The notes: generated from the sequence alone by a model not told the origin. DNA of 64,000 nucleotides from Platerodrilus igneus (GCA_036346225.1 JARFIW010001344.1:124001-188000), one strand, 5' to 3'. Counted from the stretch's first letter, positions 10,923 to 24,345 are shown. Made by a program: numbers and translations.

Positions 10923-11067
10923 GCTTATTTTGTTTATTGTTTTTATTTGATTTAATTTGTATAAATAAGTCATGAAGTTAATTCTTTTTCTGTTATACCT
11001 ACATACCTACATTTAAAAAATATGATTGTACCTAGTTTGAAAATATATATTGGTTACTCGGAAAATG

Positions 11068-11840
11068 CTAGAAATGCACACTCAAATAATTATGATGGGG
11101 GTTTACTGCATGGTACACTTGAGCCACTTCTATGATGGTAGCCAAATTGTTCTCTGTTAAATTTGGTTTTGTAATAAATGCACTTATAAGTGTATTAGTT
11201 TTACAACTTTTAACAGTATTTCCATGTTTATTACTTTTTAAATGTTTCTTTAACGCCTTTTCACTGCCGAACTTTATGGTAAATATTAAATTACGGATGC
11301 AACATGTAGCTGGATGATAATGGACCTTCAATAACCAATCTTTATAGAGAGGATCTTGGTACCAAGATTCTTTAAAGGAAACAAAATATTTTGCTCTTTT
11401 ACTTTTTGACTGCCAGTGCCACTCATATTATTGATTTGGGTAATTGTGCGAATAAAATATACTACAGCGCAACAAACAACACTAACAGCGCCAAGGCGAC
11501 TGATTGGACGATGGTCTATGCAAATCATACAATTATTAAAAACCTCTAGTAAGCTTAACATCACAGTCAAGCGCGTAGTGCCAAGGTTTAATCAACGTCA
11601 AAACAGTGCTGACTTTCTATTAGTATTATACTTTATACTTAGAGTTATGTGTTTACTTTAAAAAACGAATTTTGTAAGATGGCCGTTTTGCTATTTCTGT
11701 AAATGTGTTGATGATTTTTCGCGCGTTTAATACCAACATTTATAAAAACGGAGAAAAAGTCGCAATGATCAAAGCACCGGATAATTTAATTGAAAACTAG
11801 AACCTCCGGTCCAAAACCGGAGAGGTGGCAACTCTATCTG
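11068..11840 (-). pseudogene. N-terminal fragment of a second hAT-like transposase, opposite strand
   Basis: On the minus strand, a short frame (11478-11328) beginning MSGTGSQKVKEQ runs into a shifted frame (about 11390-11068). The latter has a degenerate zinc-finger-like region with HPATCCIRN and KKHLKSNKH, like the single finger that opens many hAT proteins. It then reads VYHAVNPHHNYLS, where the core would begin, and stops. Everything after that is missing. At 11825-11840 the sequence GAGGTGGCAACTCT may be part of the element's end. The fragment lies tail-to-tail with the plus-strand hAT at 9286-10922 and belongs to a different copy. Confidence 0.6.
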
Positions 11841-13540
11841 AGACAGACGTTCTCTTTCTGATTATTTATTTAATTCTTGTTTTTTACGCTTGTTTTAGAT
11901 AAAACAAACGAAGGATAAAATTGGAAAACACAAATTAGTAAAACATACACCACATTTACGTACCACTCGAAATGACACAACGGCTACTAACAAATAGGGA
12001 ACGGGCACTAGCAATTACCAAAAATACATCAGCAACTGTAAATTAAAATACATCAGCAACAAAATGATCCAAATCCAAGAAACCAAGGGCTTCTATGATT
12101 GTTGTAATTTTTCAAACAGCAAGCTGGACGCTTGTTCGATAAACTGTGTAGGTACGATTGTATTAAGAGATGGGTTCGACAAACGTATCTCCTCCTATAT
12201 TCATGATTCAATAAGGATGAATTTTAGTGCGTAATAAAAACTTTGAGGAGACTTCCGGACGAACTCTGAACTCCAATTTTATAGGAACTTGATGAGACTA
12301 ACGGGGAGGGGGGTCCTACAGATTGCCCTTAAGCTCCACCACACTTGACAGATGTTAATCAGGAATACCGCCCACAAAGTGTAGGGACTAAACAGTAAAT
12401 AATGAATCTAAGCGTAAATTCTTAAGTTGAAATACACTCGTTGAGGAATCTGAAAGAAAAGGTGCACATAGGTCTGGAAACACTACTCTATAAGTCTTAA
12501 ATAAAAAATTGTTACGTTTATTTTCCGCATAAGTTAAATACACTAATTTTCAATTCAAACCCTTATGGCGTTAAAAACGAAAATTAATTTAGTAAACTTG
12601 AAATAACCCTGTCCGTTGCTAATTCATTATCCGTTCGTCTAAATTCCATGTCTACTGTTCAATAAAATCGTTAATGCCTAACTAATAATTAATACGCTGT
12701 CTATATATTCCTTAACGCAAACCCCTTTTGTTTTTACAACGAAAATTTGTTCCATAAATTAAATGCCTTGTTTTAGTTATCCCGTAATCTCTTAAATTCT
12801 TCAATAGCATCCTGTTTACAATAATAAATACGCTTTCTACAAATTATCATGTTAAAATTGAGTAATTTCGAAACAACAAGTTTATGCAACAATTGAATGG
12901 TTCGTATCTTGTTTTTAGGTAACCTTCAATTTCTTAAACATTACGACGGCGTATAATGGGTTTTCTCGATGGTGCCAAAGTAACGACTTGTTGAAATAAC
13001 GCTTGCGTACTATCCGATATAAGGCGGGTTTTTCAGTTACCGCGCTTCGATAAGCTAGGATGTTTGCTTTGCGAGTTAGTGTTATTGTTGAATTTAATTC
13101 TAAAGCGTGTGCATTGATGCACTAGTAAAAACTACTCGTTCTGTTACTTCAAGAGCGATGCACGTTTCTCCTCTATCACATGCGTAGATCTTTTTTGTGT
13201 ATCGGTAAGCGCTCCTGAGTCGTTAATATTAGTAATATTTTCCTTTTTTAGTTCTTAGCTGGATGCTAATTTGCTTGTCCCGTAGCCCGATTATTCTTTA
13301 ATGTAAATCGACTGCTTAGGCATGTAGACCGCCGTTACAATTATGATAGTAACATGATTGTTGCTGACTACCGCTTTAATGCTGTGTCAATTCGCTTCCG
13401 AGGGCTGGCCAGATAAATATCCCGACACATGTATGTGACTGTTTTCTTGTTCGAACATACGCTGGGATAAACCCAATTTAAAATTATGTACGCTACTATT
13501 GCTAAACCTAATTTCAAAGTAGATACGCTAATGTTTGTTC
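11841..13540. other. AT-rich stretch, no supported gene
   Basis: I saw no long frame or known motif. Around 12545-12610 there is weak similarity in wording (CTTATGGCGTTAAAAACGAA and AAATAACCCT) to 62800-62850, so both may derive from one diverged interspersed repeat. Confidence 0.4.
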
Positions 13541-13548
13541 TGGTCAAA

Positions 13549-13795
13549 TCCTTACTGGAAAAGTTCTTAAATTTAATGTTTGCTTTTAATTAACCATCCG
13601 CTTATACGAAAGTATTAGCATTACTAATATTTTTGTGTTACTGATTAGAATTATAGCCAATGTTTCTTATAATAAAACCCTTACGAGAAAGGTTTCAAAT
13701 TTAATGTTTGCTTTTAATTAACCATCCGCTTATACAAAAGTACCAGCGTTATTTTGTTGTTACTGATTAGATTTATTGCCTGTTAGCTACGAATT
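13549..13795. repeat. Tandem duplication of a unit of about 125 bp
   Basis: Unit 1 (13549-13677) and unit 2 (13678-13795) share a nearly perfect core, AATTTAATGTTTGCTTTTAA through ACCATCCGCTTATAC, and a GTTACTGATTAGA tail. Differences are scattered substitutions and a small deletion. The units are non-coding. Confidence 0.9.
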
Positions 13796-13799
13796 GCGC

Positions 13800-15570
13800 A
13801 CTTCGTAGAACAATTAGTGAATTTGTCCATAGAGTAGAATTATTTTATTACATAGTAACCTTATTTAATTTTTCTTTTGCTGTTTTGTTAGGAATTTCTA
13901 TAATTGTGTGTTTTTTTTGTAAATAGAAAGTCGTTGGTGATGTATTATTTTTGTGTTGCTAGGAACCCCACCTCTCTACGCATTGGTAGTTAGCCTGGTA
14001 TATTTATGTTTTTTTCCGGCTACGTCATTGTACGTACCAAAATGTTTGCCCAAAAAAAAAGAATCTAAAGTGTAAATATGCGCATCATGTATACTTGAAG
14101 TCGTACCCACATGGGCGTTTTACTTGTTATGGGTATATCTATTCTCTCTATATGAACATGAAATTAATTTAAGTTGTCCAAAACTGACTTTTATAACTCA
14201 CAGGTTTATACGCAAAAACTTAGGTTATTTCATATTTCTTTTAAGAGACTATTAAATTTAAAGTTAGACAAAAGAAGGAACGAAAATTTTATAACAGGAA
14301 ACGACATTCGCCAGAAACTTGTTTAAAAAGTTTAGATCATAGTACTAATTAAAATAAATGCTTCACCTTTGAGTTAACCTTGGTATCTGCTATCACAACT
14401 GGAAATTTCACTAGATCTTCATGTATCACTTTCGTAATGGAACCAAATCTTATTGTATCATATAAAACAGCTATTTACCATAATTAAAATTACTAGATAC
14501 TGGATTCAGAATGAAATTTCTGCATACTTCATCATTATCGTTCACCAACAGATTTTAGCAAAATCACTGACAAATTGTTACGGTATATTAAAACATGGTT
14601 GCGTTGTAAAAAAAGGGAAATTAGATGTATTTAAAATAAACGGAAATTACTAACCATTTGATTTGATACTTCACAAACACATGTCTGGACTTTCAGACAC
14701 GCACACAAATAGTAATTACAGCGAGCGGCAAATTGCTCGTAGGAAATTTCTTTGCCAACCTCTACTGTAGAGTCTAACGAGCAACTGCATGAATTGAAAC
14801 GACAATCGGAAGTCGAATGCCTAGGACGTAACTAGCACACACCAAGTGATACGTGTGAAGTTACGTTATCACGGTATAGTACAACTTTGTTAAAAATAAG
14901 TGAAAATATTTATATGTTTTACAAGATTATGATTTTATATGAACTGTTTTCAATGAATTTAAAAGAAAAAACAACGCAGACGCTTTACAATATGCATGAC
15001 CTTATAATTTTCTAACATGATATAAAGTATCAAACATAATACAGGCTGTGTCGTCTCCAAATCGACTTGAAACTATATTTATTCATGATTTTAATGCCTT
15101 TAAAGATTTAAAACGTTACATGGTAACTTCAATTATTACAAGGAACCGAAAAAACAGGTGTCTGATAAGATGCAGCCAAAACATCGTATCATTAACAACA
15201 GTTCCTTTGGCACCCTGATCTGCGCGTAGAGCAATAACCGGAAACCCACAGTTTCATATACCTGCGTAAATATGGAAACCTGTAGCGTAATATGTTCATA
15301 TTTTTATTCCACAATTTTCTTCCGGAAAAATATTCGTCTAGGATTGTGGTAACTTTTCCAAACCAAAAGCATTTGTGTTTTTCAAGTCACTATTCCCATT
15401 TTTAGTCTACTAGGAATATACAAGCACTATTTGTCTATCGCTAACGATGCTTTACATGCGTTGGAGTTAGTTTCACGATTGTAGATAAAGTGAATTGAAT
15501 GCATATTTAAGCTCTTTTTTATATCGTTTGGCAAAGGTTCTTTTTATGTAGCGATACCTCAGCTTTAAAC
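13800..15570. other. AT-rich stretch, no supported gene
   Basis: One plus-strand frame of 66 codons (14453-14653) is the longest but has no recognisable motif. I found no repeats or RNA genes. Confidence 0.4.
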
Positions 15571-15576
15571 TCTGGA

Positions 15577-15678
15577 TATAAATAAAATATAAACTTCTCG
15601 GCAGTATAGTCAGTTTAGAACGCCTTAAAAGAAGCAAAAATGATTACACTTTGCACCCTTGTAATATTAGTAGAGGTT
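15577..15678 (+). promoter_or_regulatory. Possible promoter and first exon of a secreted-protein gene
   Basis: A TATAAATA box at 15577-15584 precedes a TCAGTTT initiator at 15610-15616 by 33 bases. An ATG follows at 15640 with A-rich context (CAAAAATG) and opens a hydrophobic frame MITLCTLVILV, like the start of a signal peptide. Insect cuticle, odorant-binding and peptide genes often have such a minimal first exon. No good GTAAG/GTGAG donor follows, and the frame closes after 14 codons, so this may be a relic or a coincidence. Confidence 0.25.
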
Positions 15679-15679
15679 G

Positions 15680-16680
15680 AATGAACATAAAAACGCTTAG
15701 TTATTGAATTCGTGCTGGCCCATTAACAGAATTGAAGAAGTTCTTGTCAGAAATTCAGTGAAACGTAAGAGGGGTTACGTATGAATACACTAAGGGATTT
15801 GGGACTAATGGAAGTAGGAGCTATATTAAATTAATTGGAATGCATATTTTTCTTTAGGATAAAGGTGAAAGAAGGGAAGCTAGAACATGTTTACTAAATT
15901 AACAGCAAACTTATATACCATTTATTGATTTAGTTACTCGAACAATGACATTTCTAAATAACAATGGTTAAAAGATTAACAAAAAGATGTTTATAGGTAG
16001 AAATGAAGTAGTCTTGTATCTCACTAAGCTGCTTCCAGTATTATAATAAGTTGCTTAAGTAATGTAAAGCTTTTGATGCTTTAGTTAGAATTTTTTCAAA
16101 TATATTATTATTGCCATTATTTAATAAATAATTTACTAAGCGACTCAAATCATCTGGAGCAGTTTTAATATTAGTAGGAGCACTTTGCCTAAGGTGTTAA
16201 TTTTAAACAAAGCATCCTATGAAATAATGATATAATACATAAATTTAAAATTATGAATGATTGGGAATAATAAAGTTTGTTTACTTGCTGTGTTGCAATT
16301 TAAAGTGGATATAACTAAAAATTTTAAAAAACCATCTAAATGATTTGTTATAGACCTTATTGCGTTAATTCTACTTCATATCACTTCGTATCGCTTAATG
16401 GCTATAGGTTTAAGTAGGTGAGTCTCTTTTTTATTACTTTCTACTTTTGCTAGAGGCAGAACAATACTCGAAGAGTACTAAAGTGGTCACCTGTTTTATT
16501 TCGGATTAAGTTTAGGCTATCTGCAAAACATAGAAGAAAAGTGTCGTAGAATAGATATTAGTAATATATTTTTGCACACCAATATATTTTTCGCGCATAT
16601 ATGCAACGCTATCGTATCACTAGTTGTATATTTTGTGAAAGTTTACGTTTTACTTTGAACATTTTAAATACAAAAACTGG
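15680..16680. other. AT-rich stretch, no supported gene
   Basis: No ORF of note, no known motif and no repeat were seen. Confidence 0.4.
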
Positions 16681-17590
16681 TAAAAATCTTCTTCGACTAA
16701 ATCTAATGCTAGACAATGGTCTCAGAAATAGCAAAGGTTTTTGATCCTTTGAGTTTATTAACTTTCTTGGTTTTTTTGCGAAACGTCTAATACAACATCT
16801 TTGTATTCTTGGAATTGGTTGGGGTAAACATCATCCCCTGGATGTCACATGAAAATGGTTATATTACTTAAAACAATTATTAGAATTGTCACTATTGACA
16901 ATTCCCCTTTGAATTTTATGTAACAATTACGTTGCAACTTCATGGCTTTTGTGAAGTCTCCGAGTGGGGGTATGCATCAGTGGTCTATTTTTGGATGGTA
17001 GTCCAATTTGGAAACATTAAGACATTTTTGGTTTGTGCTAAATCGAGAGTTGCGCCATTGCAGCGCATTTCGATTCCTTGACTGAAACTGTGCGCAACGG
17101 TACTTTTGGCAGATTTATTGGATTTTGTTCAACGAACAAACATCCAGTAGTATTTTTGCTTGGTCAGACTCTACAGTAACATAATCGTAAATTCGTTCAT
17201 TATCTCATTTGTGGAAAACTTTTGTAGGAAATCGTATATCTCGCATTCAATCTTTGGTTGCACCTTCTTGCTGGCATCATGTTAAATCAATTAACAATCC
17301 AGCAGATTGCGCATCACGTGCCATATTGGCTTTGGATTTGGTGGATCATGCGTTTTAGTGGATTGATCCTCATTAGTTACAATTACTGGTTGACAAATAG
17401 CCTTCTAGACCACTCTTGGATAGTGATCATATGGATGTATCACATGTCGAATTGGAAAAAAGAATATTAACGTTAAAATAGTGGTGATAGAGAACTTTTT
17501 GGACGACTTGCTAAATAAGTACTCTAATTTACAGAAAATATGTCGATTTATCGCATGTGTTCAAAAATATATTTTGGCATTAAAAACTTC
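16680..17590 (+). pseudogene. BEL/Pao retrotransposon pol fragment (RNase H region)
   Basis: Plus-strand reading across shifting frames gives a consistent run of BEL/Pao pol motifs in the right order. They are SEIAKVFDPLSLLTF near 16720-16760 (end of RT), LHGFCDASEWGYASVVYL near 16940-16990 (start of RNase H), RVAPLQRISIPRL near 17050-17085, a displaced SWHHVKSTNNPADCASR-like block near 17270-17320, and LLNKYSNLQKICRFIA near 17508-17556. The protease, most of the RT and the integrase are absent, as are LTRs. Many stops make it inactive. Confidence 0.8.
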
Positions 17591-17841
17591 CAGTCAATAA
17601 AACATTCATTTATTTTGCCTTTCTAGTATTGTTATCCAATGTTACATATCTTAAACAGTTATTTCTTTTATCATGACTTGACTGACTATAAGAGTTCAAT
17701 CTAAAATTTCTGGAAAATATTTTGTAGTGTAAACCATTTCTAAAATTACATTTCTTGCTTTACAAATCTAGAGTTCGTTTTAAATTTGGTTTCCTAAATA
17801 GGTGGCGTCTTTTTTAAGTATTTTGAGACATTTCCAGACAA

Positions 17842-18440
17842 CTAATACATCTCGGTATCTTGATCAAATGTGGAAATCATCTGAATTTTTTTTTTAGAAA
17901 ATTTGTATATCGCGAATGAATGGTTTTGCTCATAAGAGCCGCGAAACTCAAGATAATATTTATTACAACCAGTTCTTTGCAGAGCATCATGCAATTTTTT
18001 TTTCTGATTTAAAAGTTTAGTGTAAACAAAGATAATATCTTTTCTAGTTTTTATTAGAAATACAAGAAAACTGATTATAGATACATTACAACTGCGTTTT
18101 CTCATTTTCCTTTTCGTTTTCCTTATTGTTAGCTCAAATATTAACATCCCACATAGCTGTTTTTGACTCAAATTCTAAAAACCGCAACTGGACGTAATGC
18201 CTTCTTTGGTGTGCAATAGTACAGCTATGATTTTGGTATTTAGCCAGTTTCTGGAAATTGTTTTTGTGTCGTAGAAATGACTAATAACACTCTCTCTGGC
18301 GTATTTAATAGCGGTAACGTCAATCGGAGTCCAGCCACCATTTTTAAATTTCTAAATTTGCTTATATCAACAGAGTTTTGTAACTTTAAAATATCCGACC
18401 AATATCCTTCTGCTGGTTTTGTTAAATCTAAACCGCAATC
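17842..18440 (-). pseudogene. C-terminal fragment of a hAT-type transposase
   Basis: Read on the minus strand from 18440 downward: YWSDILKLQNSVDISKFRNL near 18400-18340, then LPLLNTPERV (corresponding to the LP-SN-S-ERVFS dimerisation motif) near 18315-18285, then LLHTKEGITSS near 18220-18185. An open 109-codon frame follows (18171-17842), beginning MSQKQLCGM. This order fits the end of hAT proteins that finish with a basic tail. Several shifts break the first part, and no upstream core was found. Confidence 0.55.
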
Positions 18441-18449
18441 TATAGTTTA

Positions 18450-20190
18450 AGAGTGCGTGCTACTTTCATTTATTATTAGTTTGTTGAATGTTTGCAAATT
18501 TTCGTAAGATTTTCACTTATTTCTTAAATGTTTCAACGCTTAGTAGTTGTTTTTTTCCCGTTTGAATGCTAAAACTTTTTATTTAAATAGACTTATCTCA
18601 AAACTTTATTGTTGAATTTTGAGTTTACCTATTTATTGAAATAACTTAACTTGTAAATAGACATTTTTACATTTTTTTTCATAAATTAAATTAAAATTTT
18701 TAAAATGAATTAGCTACCTTTAAAAACGTAAGAAGTTTGTTATGAACTTAAAAAATTTCTCTTAAATTACCTTTAAAGTGTAAAGTGTAAAGTGAAACCG
18801 GTTGTTAGTGCACCTATCTATGAACTTGAAAATCATGGTAAACTACAAGGAAAGTGGTATATAAAGGCCCTAAAATCTTTTGCCGATAATACTCCTACAC
18901 AATAATTAATACCGTTCGTCTACCTCTTTAAATATATCTTGTATTAGAATACTTTAGTTTTTCTAAAAGTGTTTTTTTTCTGATTAATTGCACACATTTC
19001 TTCGTTCTTATGACTTTAATTTTTTGTCTGTACAATATATATTAAATTTTTTCTTCTTTTGCTCTTTACATATTCTCCTTCTGTACATCTTCCCTTTTCT
19101 ATCCATTTATGATTCATATATCTTTGGCATACATAACGCAAAAATCTTTACGACTTCTCGGAACTGATGTTGAGTTGATGTTTTCTAAATAGGGCAAACA
19201 TAGTATTCGCGAACCATGACAGTGTTGAAACGTCAATATTTTCAGCTGCAAAGACGGATAATTTCTATTTCTTAAGTTTTTATTCTGGACTATTCATTCA
19301 TGATCCTATTCCGCCCCATTCTTATTTATAAAAATTTCATTGCTTTTTTCTCGTGTCTAACTTTAGGGTAAGACTCTGTTGCTTTTGTTTCCTTTTTTGG
19401 TTATGGTGATGTGAATTTATCGTATATATATCTTGCTCTTATCGATTTCTGATGCCTTTGGGTTAAGCATGTTTACTTTTGAGAATAGCCGGGCATGTGT
19501 TTTGTGTTTGTTTCTATTGTTAGTTAAGGTGTCTTTCAGACCTTTTTCTTTTTACTTGGGAGCATTTTCTCTCTTCTATAGAATGCTTGTCCGAAAGACT
19601 AACCTTTTTATATGCCGCCGTCTCCTTTTCCGCCTTATTTTTTCTTTGGCGGAACTATCTTAAGTCCCAACAACAACCTCCCGCCCTACAAAGATGGTGC
19701 TCCTCTACTCCGGAATACTGACTCCGGTTGGTGAGATGAGCAACGCTTGTCTATACACCTTGTTCACCATCTTTTGCTCAAAGCAAGCTCTTTTTCTTTT
19801 TTCTTCGCCTGGAAGGTTACTATGACATCCAACGGATTCCAATCTTCTTCTTTTAATACCTCTTCCTAATCTAACTACGTTTTCTTTACTGTTAGTTGTC
19901 GTATGGTCTGGTAACCAGGTAACCCACGGTACTGGATGATGTTATGCGGATCTTGCTTTCCGCCATGCCTCGCCACTGTCCTTGCTTTAAGCGGAGACAA
20001 TGCTTTCGTTAGTATATTTACCTTTGGCATATCTTATCGACTTAACACGTGGGGCACAGTAATCCTCTACCTACGGTAAGCCGGTCCCTTGGCCGATCTA
20101 CAAAATAGGTATCGCTTCTGGAACTTCCATTTTGGATACAAAAAACTTTTCTTTTAACGGTTCTATGTAACCACTGTCCGAATTTAATTT
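18450..20190. other. No supported gene; possible decayed LTR element near 19.4-20.1 kb
   Basis: Around 19675-20110 the base composition is clearly more GC-rich than its surroundings. A purine-rich tract on the minus strand (GGGCGGGAGG at 19688-19679) sits just upstream, in minus-strand sense, of TTGTTGTTGGGAC, as a polypurine tract sits beside a 3' LTR. No coding motif could be assigned. Confidence 0.25.
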
Positions 20191-20199
20191 TAAGTATAT

Positions 20200-20480
20200 A
20201 TGTCTTATAACTTTACCTTTATCTAGAGAATTATCTGGGGACTTTATCTTTATCTTGGGGTCATTTATGAAAATTATCTTGAGATATTGCCTTTACTTAC
20301 GATTACCTCTGGGAATTAGCCTGGGATATCACCTTTATCTTGGGTCTACCATTAGAAATTATCTTTGGACTTTTATTGATATCTTGAGCTTATCATGGCA
20401 TATTACCTTTATCTTGGTATTACTTTTATGTTACGATTACCTTTGGGAACTATGTCGGAAAATTATCTTTTTGTTCTTAT
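20200..20480. repeat. Degenerate short tandem repeat with CTTTATCTTGGG core
   Basis: The segment repeats variants of TTACCTTTATCTTGGGA and GATTACCTTTGGGAA many times with irregular spacing. The plus-strand open frame through it (20255-20482) is a by-product of the repeat. Confidence 0.65.
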
Positions 20481-20489
20481 AAGAAGATC

Positions 20490-23400
20490 AAAGTTTTAGG
20501 AAATAATAATTAACTAATGTTTTGAAACCAATATCTATGTAATTTGGATAAAACTTAACTGGAATTAGCTCCATAATTTGATGGAGCAGTTAGGGAGGGG
20601 TATTAAAAATTTATTAGTCTTAGATGACAAATAGGCAGGGTAAGATTTGAATACTTACCTGTATTATTGTAAATATTTTTATAGACTGTCTTATATATTA
20701 AAACGTTTATAGAAGATTTTTATTAAAAAATAGCTAGTTGAACTAACTTGTATCTTAAGACTTAAAATTAAATTTGGAACAATTGGAATTTAGGTTAAAG
20801 AAAGTCTTTCCTTTCCGACAAAATGTGTTGTTAGCGAGAACTGTGACGAAAAATAACCGTATGCTTAATAGTGAGATGGTCGATTAATTAGTGGCCACTT
20901 CTCCCTTCCCGCTTTTTGATTTAGTGCGGGTTGTTTCAAGAAAAATTAAGTGGCACCTAAACACTTTATTTAGTTGTTAAGGTTTTAGGGTATAAGTAGT
21001 TGTCCGGACTTAGGGAAACAAGAGGACTTTTTTTTGTAGTTATGCGGTGATCGTTACGTGTTAAGTGAATTAACCCGTAACATGCCTTTTCATTTCTTAT
21101 ATAACAAGTTTTCATTTTCTTATAGCTATTAAATTTAACGTATTAAGTAATACTCTTGCTTCCTGGATCCGGCCTTGAGTAGGTGTACATTAGTAGTTAC
21201 ATTGTAAGCTTAAAATGCTTTACTAAATGTAAATATGTTCAGATGCAAATGACTGCGAATACGCATTATCGAAAGAAGATCTGCAGAAACTCGTACCCCT
21301 CTGAAATAACTGAGATAAGATGGACACAAAGGATTGAATGGTGAGTGTTAACATTTTCAGATTTGTGCAAAGAAAATTGCATAATTCGACACTTACTGGT
21401 TAATTAAGTAAGGGGGCACGTAGTAACACCAATAGTTAACCATAACTATGAATACCACTGAAACAAAGTCATCTTCTAAAGTTCAGGAATTGGCTTTAGA
21501 TTCCATCCTTGATCTTTAGAAGCTTCAAGACAAATGGAGCTATAATTTTAATTTTGATCAAAATGGCAACACCGTATCATAAAATAAAATTAAAATAATA
21601 AAATTTACAAAGGAAGCCCTATTTAGTTTTTTCTTATAAAATGTCTTATATGCAAGAAGACTATATCGAAGTGAACGTACAAAATGAAAGGAAGAAAACG
21701 TCAACGACAGAAGAAATTCACTTGTACCCTGCATACAGTTGCAAAACTGAATTAAGAACTAATGGAAAACGTGATATAAAGGAGTTAATAAGGATATTAT
21801 TCTTCAATTTTATACGGAGTTATATTCAAATAATATTCTCTAAAGAACTTCTGTAAGGTAATTATTTACATTTCAACAAGTAGTGTAATGTAACCCGAAA
21901 TGGCTGAAAGATACAATTTATTTTTTTTTTTTTAAATGTTACAGTTACCAAATACAATTTTATTGTATACGTTTTTCTTATGAAGCAAAATAGATTTAAA
22001 AGTAAAATCAAAGTTAATTTAAGTTTTGTCATGGGATAGTTCTACCTCAAATTTATATCAAAATGCTTAGTGTATTCAAAAATAAAGTGGCTGTATTTGG
22101 TATTAAAAAGTAGTTTTTGCGGTTTCTATACTAGTAACCGACATATTTTTAAATAGTACTTTCGAATTCTTGATAACTAAATTTTTAGCAATAAAATGAC
22201 TTGACACGAAATGACTTTTTCTTTGCTTTAAATAAGTAATTTCAATGTTTGCTTTTATATAATGTAATTACAGGATAATAGCTGATATTCTGAACTACGG
22301 TGCAATTAAAAGGCAATACTATTAATGTCACAGTTTACTATATATGTCTGAATGAAAAATGAAACCACTCACTGCAAACCAGCTTTTGCCATTGTCCAAA
22401 CCTTTTGTTTCTTGAGTTGTGTCACCTTATTATTAAGGATGCTATATCCGTTCCGCATACTTTATTATAAGCAAATTCAGTTCCCCTTCTTTTGTACGTT
22501 AGCTGATTTTATTAGCTATCCTTGGAACTCTTAATATCTAACCATGACCAACAAAACTTATTTATCCACTGATTGTCATTACAGCATTTACGTTTTTGAC
22601 GTTTGCATGGAACAGATGAATGTTGATTAGAAGTAGAACCATAATCTAAAACTGGACTCATTTCACAATCACAATGCTGACTGCAAGAATTTGGAGGTAA
22701 CTAAAAATATAACCGTTATAAATTATTTACACCTACAAACTTTACTCACAGTGATTCATTGTTTCACCCTGTATATAAATAAAAACGTATGTAAACACAA
22801 AGCCATTAAAATACAAAGCAAACACCTTTCCGTGTATTTGAAAACTCTAATTTTAAATCAATCATACAGCCATGTATATATTTTTAAGCATTGTATGAAA
22901 AAATTGTTATCCTTGAGATACCTTAAACGCATTACATGCGAACTTTATTAGAATGCAAATTGATCATTTTCGAGCGTGTTGTAAATGCAAAGTCATTTAT
23001 TGTCATTTATCATAAAAACAATGCAAATTTTATTGCATTTCTATTAATTATGTGTGTAGATATAAAAGCTAATGTGATTAATTTCTCCGTGTATTACTAA
23101 AAATGAGTTTCAGTGTTTAAGATGTAAGTCCATTCATTTTCATTTATTATAAAAATATACCACGCATGAATAAAGCATTCGCTTTATTTAGCGTAAGAAC
23201 CATATTAATCTCTTGCATTTACAGAGAATAAATAAAGCAATTAAAGCTTTAATTAATCATATAAATTGACTTCCGTTTGTACCGAAATATCATTTTAATT
23301 CTCCTTATGAATTTGAAATGAAGCAAGTTCTAGAAAACTCTGATACTTTATTAATAAAGACAAATTCATCATCAAATACTAAGAAATGTCGTATAAATTA

Positions 23401-24010
23401 ATTAAATAAACAAACGTTTATTCAAAGAATTTGCACGATAATAAACAGCAATATAAATCAATAAAAATTATTTTGTAAGTTTTCGTGTCTCTTTAAAATA
23501 GAATGCGACGTGACATTAACTTTGTTTAATTAGACAAGGGTCAACAATGCCTTGCTGTGCTCGTAAATCAATAAATCGCACCGGTTTGACATTAATTAAG
23601 ACATTAAAACGTGAAATTCCCAAAAATACTACATCACATATGGGACTAAGATTTGAATTAAATCGGGAAAACTTTGGGGAACCAAGATGTAGCTAAATAA
23701 TTTATATATAAGCCGGAACTTTATTCAAGTTAGGGTCAATCATTTTAATTTACACGATCGACAATGTAATCATTCAAATCCAATTCATCAATTAATTCGT
23801 TTCAACCAATTAATATGTAATGATTATATTCGAAGCAAAATATGCCGAATTGCACGGAGCTTATACGTATAAAGAGGTTCAAGCATAGAAGTTGGTAAAT
23901 GTAATCATTTGTTTTGTAATGTGCAGTAAAGATGGAAGATTTTTCGATACAAGTAGCCTTTGGCTGCCAAGTTCCCCCAGCACATGAACCTTTGTCGAAT
24001 TAATAGATTT
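20490..24010. other. AT-rich stretch, no supported gene
   Basis: Several short frames (21641-21856, 22352-22534, 22691-22951, all plus) have no recognisable motifs. The minus-strand reading near 22680-22560 is cysteine- and basic-rich (CSQHCDCEM, then KRQKRKCCND) and might be a transposon zinc-binding fragment, but I cannot assign it. Confidence 0.4.
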
Positions 24011-24017
24011 TCCAATT

Positions 24018-24215
24018 TATCCTTTCGCAAAATCGACATCAGTTAAAAATACTTTACACCCAACAACTAGTTGTTTATAATATTCATCAGATTTAAGAGT
24101 ACTAATTTTTTCGTCATTGGGATTTACATCTTGAAACTGGTTGGACTTGTACCTCAGCTTACTTATGTTCTAAGCTAGCCTACACAGTTCCCTGTAATTT
24201 CTACAACAGCCGATA
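24018..24215 (-). pseudogene. Second, older RTE 3'-end fragment
   Basis: This segment is a diverged direct repeat of 24346-24560, the 3' end of the adjacent RTE element in the same orientation. Shared words include TTTCGCA at the left end, TAGTTGT-TATAAT, GACTGGTTGGA-type coding sequence and GAGCTAGCCTACA. It is probably the truncated 3' end of another RTE insertion. Confidence 0.55.
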
Positions 24216-24345
24216 TAAAACTCGATTCCCTTCAGTTGTTTTCTAACCATATGCCCTATTTCATTGAGATTTAGTGGTATGTGAAGAGGGTTAAGCAGCC
24301 TTTGGCAGAAAGGATGTCCCAACACTTAGACATTGCCGTTTTCAA

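Noticed and set aside
19675..20110. Copia- or gypsy-type LTR and polypurine tract on the minus strand
   Set aside because: Only the GGGCGGGAGG and TTGTTGTTGGGAC wording supports it. No second LTR, primer-binding site or pol motif was found, so it is mentioned only as a possibility.
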